Source of the DNA: Hemibagrus wyckioides
Taxonomy: Eukaryota; Chordata; Actinopteri; Siluriformes; Bagridae
Assembly: GCF_019097595.1 (NCBI RefSeq)
Contig: NC_080732.1
Coordinates: forward strand, 4,782,354 to 4,846,353
Reading direction: 5' to 3'
Length of the DNA: 64,000 nucleotides
Numbering within the stretch: the first letter of the stretch is position 1; the number at the start of each line of letters is the position of its first letter. Position numbers and translations under genes: made by a program. A model generated the notes under the pieces. It saw only the letters and a program-made list of their open reading frames with translations, was not told the origin of the DNA and searched no databases. Shown piece by piece: positions 44,087 through 55,217 of this stretch.

Positions 44087-44186
44087 ATGATGGAGAGGAA
44101 GATCGGGATGATGCGCTCGGGATGCATCCGGCTTCTCTGGATCTTCAGCATCAGCATCAGCGCTCGCGCTGCTTCTCCATCCACCC
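44087..44186 (+). CDS. First coding exon of a secreted or membrane protein (signal peptide)
   Basis: The exon begins at ATGATGG and encodes 33 codons plus one base before the donor CCGTAAGT (GT at 44187), that is, phase 1. The product has a basic N-region (MMERKIGMMR), a hydrophobic core (IRLLWIFSISIS) and a small-residue cleavage region (ARAASPST), a classical signal peptide. No second exon was recognised to the window end, so the first intron is at least 19.8 kb. Length, phase and the pattern GC..LLWI.S...RA..PST resemble the first exon of contactin-associated protein 2 as I recall it, and that gene is known for a very long first intron. This identification is a low-confidence hypothesis. 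Confidence 0.65.
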
Positions 44187-44228
44187 GTAAGTTGCACTCG
44201 ATGCCTTTGGGGCTTATGCTGCATGTCA

Positions 44229-44258
44229 AGTGTGTGTGTGTGTGGGTGTGTGTGTGGA
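44229..44258. repeat. (TG)n microsatellite
   Basis: TG dinucleotides with one G interruption, followed by a G run. Confidence 0.9.
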
Positions 44259-45581
44259 GGGGGGGCTTTTTGGGACAGGACCCAGACTGCCAGTGCATGA
44301 AATCCTGGGACGTACCACAGACTTTTTATTGCTTGTTTTATTTTCTGCCTTTCGTGTTGCTTAAACAGTTTAGTTTCAATCTCGGCTCATTGTACTCTGT
44401 ATCGCCTGTAACGCTACATCATTAAACCCACATTCACAAACTGCACTGCTCAGAAACACCTATTTCTAGGCGAAAAAAAACAGGTATGTAAACAGCCAGT
44501 GTTTAGATACTCCTTGTTATGCAGATTTTCTAAATGATGGTTTTGCAGTAGAGGACACAGACGGAGCCCCTGGCGTTAAAAAATGCAGTAGTGCAGTGCT
44601 GACTCGTGCAAAACTGATGTGTCTAATTCACTAGAGATGAAGCTTGAGTAATTCATCCTGATTATTCTGCTATTAATGACTATTTTGTTGGTTTCTTCAT
44701 TTTGTTAAGAATCAATTTCTTGTCTCATCATCGTCAGTCGGCGGTAAGATGGTCAAAATCTGTCCACGTGTACTTACAAGTCACTTATTCCTATTCCTAG
44801 ATTTGAGCACAGTTCAGCAAACTGTACAAGCGTAGAACCTGCACAGACTTTCACGTTGGAAAGCTTTCTGTTATTCAGTTCTTTTTCTTCCACACAAAGT
44901 CCTCTTTCTGAAGCACTCAGATGAAGTCATCTACTTATGGGGAGTAAATTGGATAGTCGCTCGTCTTAGCAAAACTAATCTCACACACGGACAGGGTGTA
45001 ATCACACCATTAGTCTTAGTTCGGGCGCACACCACACACCTCACACCAGAGCAGGCACATGACGGCAGTTATGCTGCTTCTTTATGTGTTAGACAAGCCA
45101 CTTTGGTAGGGATGTAGCATGATAGTGCGTGCTGTACGAGAAAAATAATCAACAACCTTGTCGATGAAGGAAAATTACTGTTGTTTTCCTATAATAGTAC
45201 AAAATTTTCATTTCATTTACTTATTAACAGCATAACAGACTTTTTATCTACTTATAGCTACATGTAATACCGTGGAACATATCCGGGAGACAAGTTAATG
45301 CTCATGTTACAGCAGCATATAAACATTTATGTGGTTTTTAGTGAGGAAGTGGAGAACTGAACATCTTTCATAGTGAAGCACTGACACTGGAGACTCCTTC
45401 AAACGTTAAATAAACGCTTTCTTACAAAACTTCACCAAATTAACTATGATTACCATATATATTAATTATATAAAACTATGGATTATACGACACGTTCGTA
45501 AAAGTTTTCATGATGGAAACGATATTAGGTTAACAGATTAAAAAATGGTGTAATTAGATGTATTAATTTGTTGATGTTTTC

Positions 45582-45582
<1 letters not shown>

Positions 45583-45646
<64 letters not shown>

Positions 45647-45672
45647 GTATCTATCTATCTATCTATCTATCT
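45583..45672. repeat. (CTAT)n microsatellite
   Basis: About 22 CTAT units with a single change (TGTAT). Confidence 0.95.
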
Positions 45673-46967
45673 AATAGATCTATGTTTTAATCTAACAAAT
45701 TTTCTCCAGTGTCAGTGTGTGTAACAGTCAGAGCTAAACCTGTAACTTTTACATTTTCTTCAAGACAGACATTCAAGTTTCTGTGTAATTTACCACACTG
45801 ATTTTTTAATAGAGAAATAATCAAGTCGGACATTTTCAGTACATGGTCAGAAACCACACATCCATACATTTTTTTTTTGAAACAGGTGATAATTTGAGAT
45901 GAGAATTTTGAAATGTGAATGAAAGAAGAAATAAAAAAAAGAAAAGAAAAGAAATTTTGACATTCTGCTATGACAAAAAAGGAGGACAATCAGCTAAGCT
46001 CTCAGAACAACCTGCTGAGCAATTCAGTCACTTCTAAGCAGAAAGAGGATTTTGGCTCGTCAGAGACTCTGTGGTTTTATTCGAAATAACTTCAGAATGC
46101 CGTGATGAACAAGCTGGAACATCATCATGTAGGCTGGGTTTATCCTGTAACCTGATTTTACTCTTCTGTATGTTTTATTGCTCAAGGATTAAATAATAAT
46201 TAAAAAAAATACTATAATTTGAATAGTAAAATAATGAAGTGTATTATATGCCTAAGGATATATAAAAACACCACATGTTTTTTATCCTTATAATTTTTTC
46301 TTTTTCATTCCAGAAGCTGTTTTGAGCTATTGTGTTTTGTTTTGTTCTTTATTGATTGGTAGAAAGCTTTATTCACTGAGGGTTAGAGACACAGTATGTG
46401 AAGGCACAGACAATTACAACAAGTACGTCAGAGTAAAAACCTCGGACAGTGACAGCTATCCGCATGTTGTTGAGTAAATGACGTTAGATTATGATGATCA
46501 TCAGGAGTGACATAGTGCGGTTGCAGTAGTTGCAGTATCTCTGGGTAAATCTACTTCTCATGCTCAACCCATGTGGGTTTCGTCTGGGTTCCCTGATTTC
46601 CCAGCTCTCAAAACCATACCAGAATGTGCAATGGCTACTGTAAATTGCCCCCAGTGTGTGAATGAATGCATCCAGTCTCAGGATTCACGGCCGCACAGGT
46701 GAAGATAAAGCTGTGAAAATTTATTATTAGGGGAAAACCAAGAATCCTTGTCATAATCAGTAGCACATAAACAGCTTATTTACATAACCACACACAGAAG
46801 GTGGGAATGAACTGGAAAATGGGAATAAATATAATGGGGCAAATAAATAAATACATAATGTAGAATGAGACTGCACAATGACACAGAGGGTGTAAAATGT
46901 TGATAGACGCAACCAAATAGAATATAAATGATGGAACAAGGAAGAGACAGGACCCGGAAATAAAAAC

Positions 46968-47145
46968 AAAACAGTGGCTCAGTGGTTAAGGTGTTGGACT
47001 ACTGATTAGAAGGTTGTAAGTTTGAATCCCAGGACCATCAAACTGACACTGCTGGGCCCCTGGAGCAAGGCCCTCAACCCTGAATTGCCCATTTTAACAA
47101 ATGGGATAAATGTAAGATCCTCTGGATGAGGCTAAATAACATAAT
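46968..47145 (+). mobile_element. tRNA-derived SINE
   Basis: The A box lies in GTGGCTCAGTGGTTAAGG and the B box in AAGTTTGAATCCC. The body is ACACTGCTGGGCCCCTGGAG / AAGGCCCTCAACCC and the tail GGATAAATGTAAGATCCTCT. It is the best-preserved head of the family here. Confidence 0.85.
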
Positions 47146-47207
47146 TGTGAGCAGTTGCCGATGATGAAGGGAATGAACAGTGTATAGATTTTGAGTGGAA
47201 GCTCTCC

Positions 47208-47360
47208 TAGGTGGTGGTACCTCAGTGCTTAAGACATTGGATTTCTGATTGGAAGGATGTGACTTTAAATCTCAGTATCACCAACTGGCACAACTGGGGC
47301 CTTGAGAAAACTCACAACTGCTCTGTCGTGTAAATGTAAGTCACTCTGGACATGTAAACA
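47208..47360 (+). mobile_element. tRNA-derived SINE
   Basis: It has the same order as the copy 70 bases upstream: GGTACCTCAGTGCTTAAGAC, TTTAAATCTCAG, CTGGGGCCTTGAG, GTAAATGTAAGTCACTCTGG. It is more diverged. Confidence 0.8.
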
Positions 47361-48569
47361 TCATTTGTTTTATATTCATTTATTTAAACTTTACTTCAAA
47401 TACAGATCACATGGACACAAGCTTAGACATCTTAACTCTGTATCCATGTCCATTAGCACCAGATTGAGGATTAAAGTCCCTCTTGATTCAAACTTGCCAA
47501 AGTGAAGGTCTTTATTTTTAAATATTTCAGTCTTAAGGTTGTCTGTAGGTTGTTGTGCTCCAAACAGTGACAAAAATTGCATTAAGAAAATTTCAAACGT
47601 ACATTCTTATTTTTTCCGCCAATGAGGATCCACACATTCGATGACAACTTTTTGCACTTTACTTATTTTTTTTCTAAATCAAATGTTTTCTAACATCTTA
47701 AGTGTCCTGTCCCCAACTAACGTAAAGTACGGTATCCCTGGTTGTGAGGGAAGCCAAACTCTATTGGCCATTTAAAAAAGGGGAGGAGCTAGGAGATATG
47801 TCCCGCCCTGACTTCCCATTTCAGTGGAAATTTTGTCCACACATTTAGGTGTTTCACAGGTATTTTAAATGGCTTCCACTTCAGGATACCTGAAGGTGAT
47901 TTTAATCCCCGCATTTTCTTATAATTTATACAATTATATAAAATATAATAAAATATTTTTTGACAACTTTCATTTTCCAAGACTGCTTTGAGTTTAGTGT
48001 TTAGTATTTTTTTTTTATTTTTTTTTATTTTTTAAAGGGCCTGTCATCAGATACCACTCTTATCGAAGGCTGTCTGACAAAAAAAGGACCGAAAGTCATT
48101 ATCCTGTGTTTAGTTTAGTGAAAGGAAATAATCTGGAGTATGTGACATAGATTTGCAAATACTTTAGATCTTTTGGGCACAGATCAAGGTAATACAAGAT
48201 ATTTCTGAATAGCCAGCAGCAAAAAATGAAAAAAACAAAAAAGAAAACTTTCGGTGAATCAGTGCAGGTAAGGAGGACACGTAACAGAGCTCCTAATTTC
48301 AGCTGAAAAATAGAATGTACGCACGGCTGCTCTGAGGGAATAGAGATGATAAGAGGAGCTTAAATAATGCCTGGAAATTTCAGAGCTCAGTATTAATACA
48401 CTGTGGCTGTTGTTTTCTTTATTTCAATTGAGAAGCCTGTAACAGTGAAAGTAAGTAAAATAAAGTAATATATTGGAATTATTTTAAAGGAAAGCTATTG
48501 TATAGAGTGGAGTAAATAAGGAAGCCTTTATTTTCCATGTTTTATGTTATAGCCCAGTGAAATTCTGTT

Positions 48570-48712
48570 TTTTCGCATATCCCAGATTGTTAGGAAGTTG
48601 GAGTCAGAGCTCAGGGTCAGCCATGATATAGCAACCTGGAGCAGAGAGGGTTTAAGGGCCTTGCTCAAGGGCCCAACTGTAGCAGCTTGGCGGTGCTGGG
48701 GTTTGAACATGA
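48570..48712 (-). mobile_element. tRNA-type SINE, antisense
   Basis: TTTAAGGGCCTTGCTCAAGG, GCCCAACTGTAGCAGCTTGG and GGTGCTGGGGTTTGAAC are the antisense body and B box of the family; the left half matches 7838-7945. Confidence 0.8.
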
Positions 48713-49790
48713 ATAGAATTGAACAAAGTAGAGTATAATAAAATAGAGAAGAGTCAAATCGAGTAAAGTAGAATAGAGTAGGACAGAAGTAGAATACAGT
48801 AAAAGTAAAATAGAATTGAGTATAACAGAATAATTATACAACGAACAATGTAAGAAGAATCAAGTAGAGTAGAGTAAAGAAGAATAGAGTGTAGTAGAAT
48901 AGAGTAGAATAAATAGAATAAAGGAGAAAAGAATAGAGTAGAATAGAATAGAGTACTATAGAGTAGAATAGAATAAAGAGAAATAGAATAGAGTAGAATA
49001 AAGTAGAAAAGGATATAGTAGATTAGAATGGAGTAGAATAGAATAAAGAAGAATACAATATAGCAGAATAGAGTTGAATAAATACATCACAGGTGAAAAG
49101 AATAGAGTAGAATAGAATAGAGTACTATAGAGAAGAGTAGAATAAAATAAAGAGAAATAGAGTAGAATAATGTAGAAAAAGGATAGAGTAGATTAGAATA
49201 AAGAATAGAATAGAGTAGAATAGAGTAGAATAAATACAACAAAGGAGAAAAGAACAGAGTAGAATAGAATAGAGTTCTGTAGAGTTGAATAGAGTGGTGT
49301 ACAATAGATAAGAGTAGAATAAAGAGAACTAGAATAGAGTAGACTAAAGTGGAAAAGGATAGAGTAGATTAGAATTGAGTAGAACAGAATAAAGAAGCAC
49401 ATAGAACATAGTAGAATATAGTACTATGGAGTAGAACAGAGTAGAGCAGAATATATTTAAGAGAAATAGAGTACTGTAGAATAAAGTGGAATAGAATAGA
49501 GTAGATCAGAATTGAGTAGATTAAAGTAGAATACACTACTATAGAGTAGAGTAGAATAGAATAAAGTAAAATAGATCTGAGTAGAGTGGAATAGAATAAA
49601 GAGAAATAGAGTAGAGTAGAACACAGTAGAGTAGGATGGAGTAGATTAGAATTGAGTAGAGTAGATTGGAGTACTACTGATGAGAGTAGAATAGAGTACA
49701 ATAAACTATAGAGTAGAGTAGATACTTTAGAGTATAAGAAGAAGAGAAGAGTGGAGAAGAGTAGAACAAAATGGAGTAGAGTAGATAAGG
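48713..49790. repeat. 1.1-kb AGAAT/AGAGT satellite-like array
   Basis: A long degenerate array of 5-bp words (AGAAT, AGAGT, AAAGT) in mostly 10-bp pairs such as AGTAGAATAG. There are hints of ~130-200-bp higher-order repetition: AATAAAGAGAAATAGA recurs at about 48970, 49150, 49320 and 49590. Antisense translations give low-complexity LLYSTLLYS frames, not proteins. Confidence 0.9.
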
Positions 49791-50729
49791 TTGGAGAGTA
49801 CTTTATTAATCCCTAAGGGGTGATTTGGTGTCACATCACAGGAGTAACAGGAAGACCTGGAACTTCACACAAGAGCAGCACAAAACTTAAAGTGCTCAAT
49901 AAACTCACACTCACACTTTTGTGAGACATCAGAGACGCAGTCATTTCCCCCAGACCTTAACCAACTTCCTGCTTCGTGCCGCTAAATCTTCACACTTTCA
50001 AGCTGCATCTCCATTCCGAGTTCAGCTCTCCTCCAGCAAATCAATGAGCTCTGTGGGTAATAAAATGAAAGCATTCACGATTTGAAAAGACAAAGAATTT
50101 CTCATGCTTTGAATGTCATGCTCGAGTCCTCCATGCTAAATGTCACACAGCTGCCCACTATCGTTGTCCTTATTTTCTAAACCTAATCTCAATACTATCT
50201 CTACCCAGAGAGAGACCTCTTCTTCCTCTTCTGTCTTAAAATGGCAAATGTTTCTGCAGGGATTTTTTTTGCTCTGATATCAGAAATACAGCTAATTGTC
50301 CCATTGCTATGCGGCAGAACAATAAATTATTTACAGAGAAATAGCTCACAGGCCTTTTATAAGCCAGAGTTACTTTAATATTCCTGTGTGTTTCATGTTG
50401 AACCAGATTCACACCATGTATCTGTGGACTGCATGACCATATCGTTTCCCATGCTTGCTGACGATGTCGCTAAATATCTTGTAACAACACGTTCGAAAGA
50501 GGAAGTGGAATTTTTTCACTGACCAGGAGCGATAAACACAGTGAAACATCCCTGTGAGGTTATACATTTAACATTATGCATATGCTGTATCTCCATCATT
50601 GAGCATTGAATGTTCGGCATGGAGGAGTTGGTGTTAAATCTATTATGAATTCAGATGTTGAGCTAATTTATGAGTTGCTCAGGGGTTCTTGGTTACACAG
50701 CTCCAACGGATTGTATATAACTCTAGAAA

Positions 50730-51050
50730 GGACATTATTTATAATCACACTCTCCGGTGTTTAGAATAATTTATAAGCTCACTCTCTGGTATCACCCAAA
50801 TGAGGATGAGGTTCCCTTTTGAGTCTGGTTCCTCTCAAGGTTTCTTCCTCTTCCATCTAAGGGAGTTTTTCCTCGCCACAGTCGCCTCAGGCTTGCTCAT
50901 TAGGGATAAATACAAATAAATTCAAATATAAGTCTAAAATTGATCTTGAACTTTTTCTCTAATATTAATTTTGAACTTTTTGTTCTATATTTCTTATGTT
51001 CTGTAAAGTTGCTTTGAAACAATGTCCACTGTTAAAAGCGCAATAAATTA
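50730..51050 (+). mobile_element. Interspersed repeat ending in an (AAAAT)n tail
   Basis: GGTTCCTCTCAAGGTTTCTT, GGGAGTTTTTCCTCGCCACA, GGCTTGCTCATTAGGGATAA and AAAGTTGCTTTGAAACAATG in this order form a very common fish repeat (recalled). The simple tail that follows suggests the 3' end of a retroposon. Weaker copies of the first block occur at 56590-56660 and 57140-57290. Confidence 0.6.
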
Positions 51051-51140
51051 AAAAATAAAATAAAATAAAATAAAATAAAATAAAATAAAATAAAATAAAA
51101 TAAAATAAAATAAAATAAAATAAAATAAAATAAAATAAAA
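51051..51140. repeat. (AAAAT)n array
   Basis: About 18 perfect TAAAA units directly after the repeat at 50730-51050. Confidence 0.95.
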
Positions 51141-52112
51141 CTGAATGATAGTCGACCGGAACTAAATGTTGTATAAATCCCGTATAGTAGTGCGAGTTAC
51201 AAAATGAAGCATGTGATGATCAGTGGTGAATTCTAGGATTTGGAGTTTGACCTAATGTAACCTGTTAAACATTAAACAGTTTTTGTCTGTTTACTGTTTC
51301 GACACTGGTTAGCTAACTAGGCACTGTTTTCCCCTGAGTCCCCACACACATTAAAGCGAGCGTACTGACCTGTTTTTGTGTCCCCTGCGCTGTTGTCCAC
51401 TGGTATTTTTATAGCTGTGGTTCGAGGGAGTTTTTTGGGCGAGGGGTTGGTAGGGTTTCGGAGTCTTAAGGGACTGCAGCAGTGTCAGATTCAGATATGG
51501 CCTAAAAGGGAAGCAACACTGAGGACATCTCTGAACCCACACTGGTTTAGTTTACTCACCCAGTTGCCTACATTTAACAAGGGCATTAAAAAAAAACAAA
51601 AAAAACATCTGAAAATACACTATGATGCAGATGCAGACTCAGGGGTCATTTGTATTTAGTTAAATGATTTTTCTCAGATGGATACAAGGCTGGACAGGTG
51701 GGTGGTGAGAAAAGTAGCAAAAGCCTAAAAAACACCAATTTATTCCAACCTCATTGGCATCATATTGTGCAATCTGTCTCAGTTCTGCATCCTGCTTTAG
51801 CTTGGTTTCTGAAAGATAATGTTGAATATTCTCGCTGTCTGATTAATTCTTTCGGACCTGGCCCAGCACATCTCTGTTCTGATGTCTGCATGAATAGTGA
51901 CTATAGCACAGGAAAAGAAAACGTTCATATTCCAATGAGATTTGCAGAACAAAATCATAATAAAAAGTGTATTTAATGTAGCAGTAAACACAGCTTTGGT
52001 GATGTACCACTGTGCAACCGTAACACAATGATCATCTGGGTTGTGAAGATAATCAACCATACTTCTGTCTTCTTTGAACCAACAGCAATAAATAAGCACT
52101 TGTGTGTAGGAG

Positions 52113-52115
<3 letters not shown>

Positions 52116-52144
<29 letters not shown>
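52116..52144. repeat. (AC)n microsatellite
   Basis: Uninterrupted AC dinucleotides. Confidence 0.95.
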
Positions 52145-52150
<6 letters not shown>

Positions 52151-53149
52151 ACCCCCTGCATAGACACGACCCACATCTGACTTACATCTGTTATGTTACT
52201 TAAGCTACAATCCGTTCATCTCATTTCTTATATATGTAATATATTAAAAAAAATCCAGGTCACACAGTTGGAAGTGTGACATAGAAAGATTCAGGATGCA
52301 GCCGTCAGTCAAAACTTCATCACTGTCAGCACTCACCTATAGATGTTTGCCAGGGTGAAATAAAAAAAATAAAAATAAACATGTTCATAATGCAGAAAAG
52401 GGCTTTAATTGAAAAAAATAATTATTGTAAAATAATAATGAAAAAAATAAAATAAATGTAAAAGCCTTTGGACAAAGAGATGTTAGTCATGAAATAAAAT
52501 AGAAATAATGTTACTGGAATTTACGGTTGTCTAAAAATCAAGGAAAAGAACTAAAAAACAAAATAAACTTACTATTGCAGCTTTAAATATTTCTCAGATC
52601 CAGATTTTCCATATTTTCAAATACAATACAGAATGTTACTTGTTAATCTTCTAAATATGTTATGAGTAGTGACACATTTTTCCCCACAATTAGGGATTGA
52701 ATGTTAAATTCACGAGACCTTTTTTTCAGTCAAAAGTTTCAGGCATCTTTCAAAATGGCCGCCATTTCGTCATCTATGCAAATGGAAGTGTCTGGTTTGA
52801 ATTGCTATGCTGTAAATTGGTTAATAATAATAAGTAGAGGAAAATACAGTTTATTCTTTATCCAGTTTAAGATAGATAACAGCAGTGTGCTGTTTCATGA
52901 GGTTTTTTTTTCTCCCCCATTGTTCTGAATGCAAGGATGTTCATGGAAAATCCATTATAAAATCTGAGGTTAATGCATCACATCAATAAAGGTTTAGGAG
53001 AGCAAATTTAGTCAGTGCTTTCGGATTCAGACACTGAGCCGCAGTGCCCTACGTGAGTAATCAACCCGCTTGATCACATTTTGTAGTGTTCTAAATGGAA
53101 GAGAAGTGAGAAGAAAGCCATTAGCTATTTCCAGACTGGATAAACATGC

Positions 53150-53590
53150 AGAAAGGTTCTCTGGTTTGATGAGACCCAAATTGAACATTGGTATTGTGCA
53201 CTTATGAAGTGCTGTTGTTGTTGTTGTTTTTTTAAAGACAGCTCTGAACCATCTCCATGGTAAAGCATGGTGTGGTGATGTTATTCATCAGCTGGGATTT
53301 GGAAACTAGTGAAGGTTGAGGGGCAAAAGCCCAGTTGATGGAGCCGAGGGCAGTTCTTGAAAGATAACCTGTTCCTGTCTTCAAAGAGATGTGAAAGCAA
53401 GCTTCACAAAAGTGGTTCAAAAACACTGAAAAGCCCAGACCTTAATATGATTATGAATCTGTGGCATGACCTTTGGCCTGGCTGTTGAACAAAGGTCTGC
53501 CATCAGCTGACAGAATCTGAGCAATTATTCCTAGATGACTTGAAAAGATGGTAAATATATATTCCAGAAGACTTACAGGTCAAGGAAGGT
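53150..53590 (+). pseudogene. Degraded Tc1 transposase remnant
   Basis: RKVLWFDETQIEHW (from 53153) carries the first catalytic aspartate context of Tc1 transposases. It is followed in order by a KHG-like CATGGTAAAGCATGGTGTGG, a CCCAGACCTTAATATGATTA block (equivalent to SPDLNPIE) and a TGGCATGACCTTTGGCCTGG block. Frames are broken and no inverted repeats were found. Confidence 0.6.
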
Positions 53591-53607
53591 ATTTCTTTTT
53601 TGAATGA

Positions 53608-53735
53608 TCAGATGGTTGTAAGTTCAAATCCCCTGAGCAAGGCCCTTAACCCTCAGCTCCTCATTTGTATAAATTAGATAAATGTAAGTTGCTCAGGATA
53701 AGGCCATCTGCCAAATGCCATAAATGTAAATATAG
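53608..53735 (+). mobile_element. SINE, 5'-truncated
   Basis: The B-box part GGTTGTAAGTTCAAATCCC, then AGCAAGGCCCTTAACCCTCA and the tail GGCCATCTGCCAAATGCCAT. The family body GCTGGGCC is deleted. Confidence 0.8.
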
Positions 53736-54879
53736 ACAGGTTCAGATGGTAAACACGTATGCAAAGGCCTAGAAATGTATTCCACAGATCCTCAGTTTCT
53801 TTTCATTACCCTGGACCTCGTAAAGTATACACTGTATAGCACCTCACTGAAATTTGCTTTTGGGACATTGAGCATGGAAAATAATAAGTCATTATTTTCA
53901 TGAAACAGCTGTTTTACAATTTAACTTTTAATTAATGTATATTTTTGTTTTAGGATCTCCATGTCTCCCTTTGTTGTATTTTTGCTTAAATGAAAAAAGA
54001 GATGTCTTGTAGCTGAGTGGATAATGGTAATGCATCTGGTGGATTCTGGGTGGAAGATAATTGTACTCAGTAGGGTTACATGTTGTTTTTTTTTTTCTTC
54101 AAAATATAAATGCAAATTCCTCATTAAAACTCACGGAAAAAGCTTGCAGAAATTTTATGAAAACATCCTATTTTCTGTGGCATGTTTCCGACACATGCAA
54201 GCACATGTAGCTCATTAAAAGCAGCCTTTGCTTTACTCATGTCATTAAGAACTTTTGACAAGTTTGCAGTTTCCTGCCCTTAACCATGCAGCAGATTTCT
54301 TTCTGTTAAGAGTTGGAGTTTTCATCTCTCTGACATTAGCATTGGTTTGCTCTTTTGTCTTGCGGTAATTAGTGAAATGCAGACCTGCTTGGCAATGCTG
54401 GATACATGTACTGTTTGTCCTTATTTCAGTGTGAGTCATTAAAATTGATTTAAATATAATGAAGCCCCAGAAAAAAAGCTAGTTGTTTGCTAAAACTTGG
54501 CTAAGGATCTAAGCTGGATCATGGTGTATCGAACATTCAGCAATATTTGACTTTCTGTCTTTGGTGTATTGTGTACGTTTATAATGTTTATAATGTGGTT
54601 ATACTAGTGGTTGGCAAAAACCCATCTTATATTCTTGTGAATTCTGGCAATCAACCATCATTTGAAAACTATGTGGTCAGAAAAGGTCAAAATGTCTGCA
54701 TCTGTATAATCTGTAGACGACAGCAGCTGAAGGTGAAAATTTTGGAAACGTAGCCTATATTTGTCTTCTTTTAACAAAACTATTTGTTGCCTTTAAAAAC
54801 TCAATATGAACTAATTACTAGTTTCATACTTATGTTTAATAATCAAATGGCATTGATTTATTTTTTTTTTTACCATGTT

Positions 54880-55217
54880 TTCCATCCATCCAATTTCTGT
54901 ACCATTTATACTACACAGGAGGATCCTGTAGCAGGAAACTTGTTGTCTATCCCAGTGGACTAAGGTGAGGGACACCCTGGACTGGGTGCCAGCCCATCAC
55001 AGGGCACAATCACACACAGACTCAGACACCCTGTTCACCAAATTTAGAGATGCCAATCATCATCGACAATGCATGTCTTTCAACTGGGGGAGGAAACCAG
55101 AGTACCCAGAAGAAACACCTTAAGCACTGGAAGAACAAAGTTAATGCACAGAAGGTAGTGATGGGAAACCTGGAGGTATGAGTCGAACATGCTAAACATT
55201 AAGCCACCATGCCTCCT
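54880..55217 (-). mobile_element. SINE of the second family, antisense
   Basis: TCCATCCATCCAATTTCTGT, GGGTGCCAGCCCATCACAGG, TTTAGAGATGCCAATCATCA, GGGGGAGGAAACCAGAGTAC and CATGCTAAACATTAAGCCAC parallel 43020-43305, with an ~80-base insertion near the head. Confidence 0.75.

Noticed and set aside
43849..44298. 149-codon frame on the minus strand
   Set aside because: A shadow of the CpG-rich promoter and signal-peptide exon, running through GT and GA arrays.
46968..47030. A functional tRNA gene
   Set aside because: A- and B-box-like motifs are present, but the cloverleaf is not closed and the element continues into a SINE body and tail.
49193..49701. Antisense frames rich in LYSTLLYS
   Set aside because: Low-complexity translation of the AGAAT/AGAGT array.
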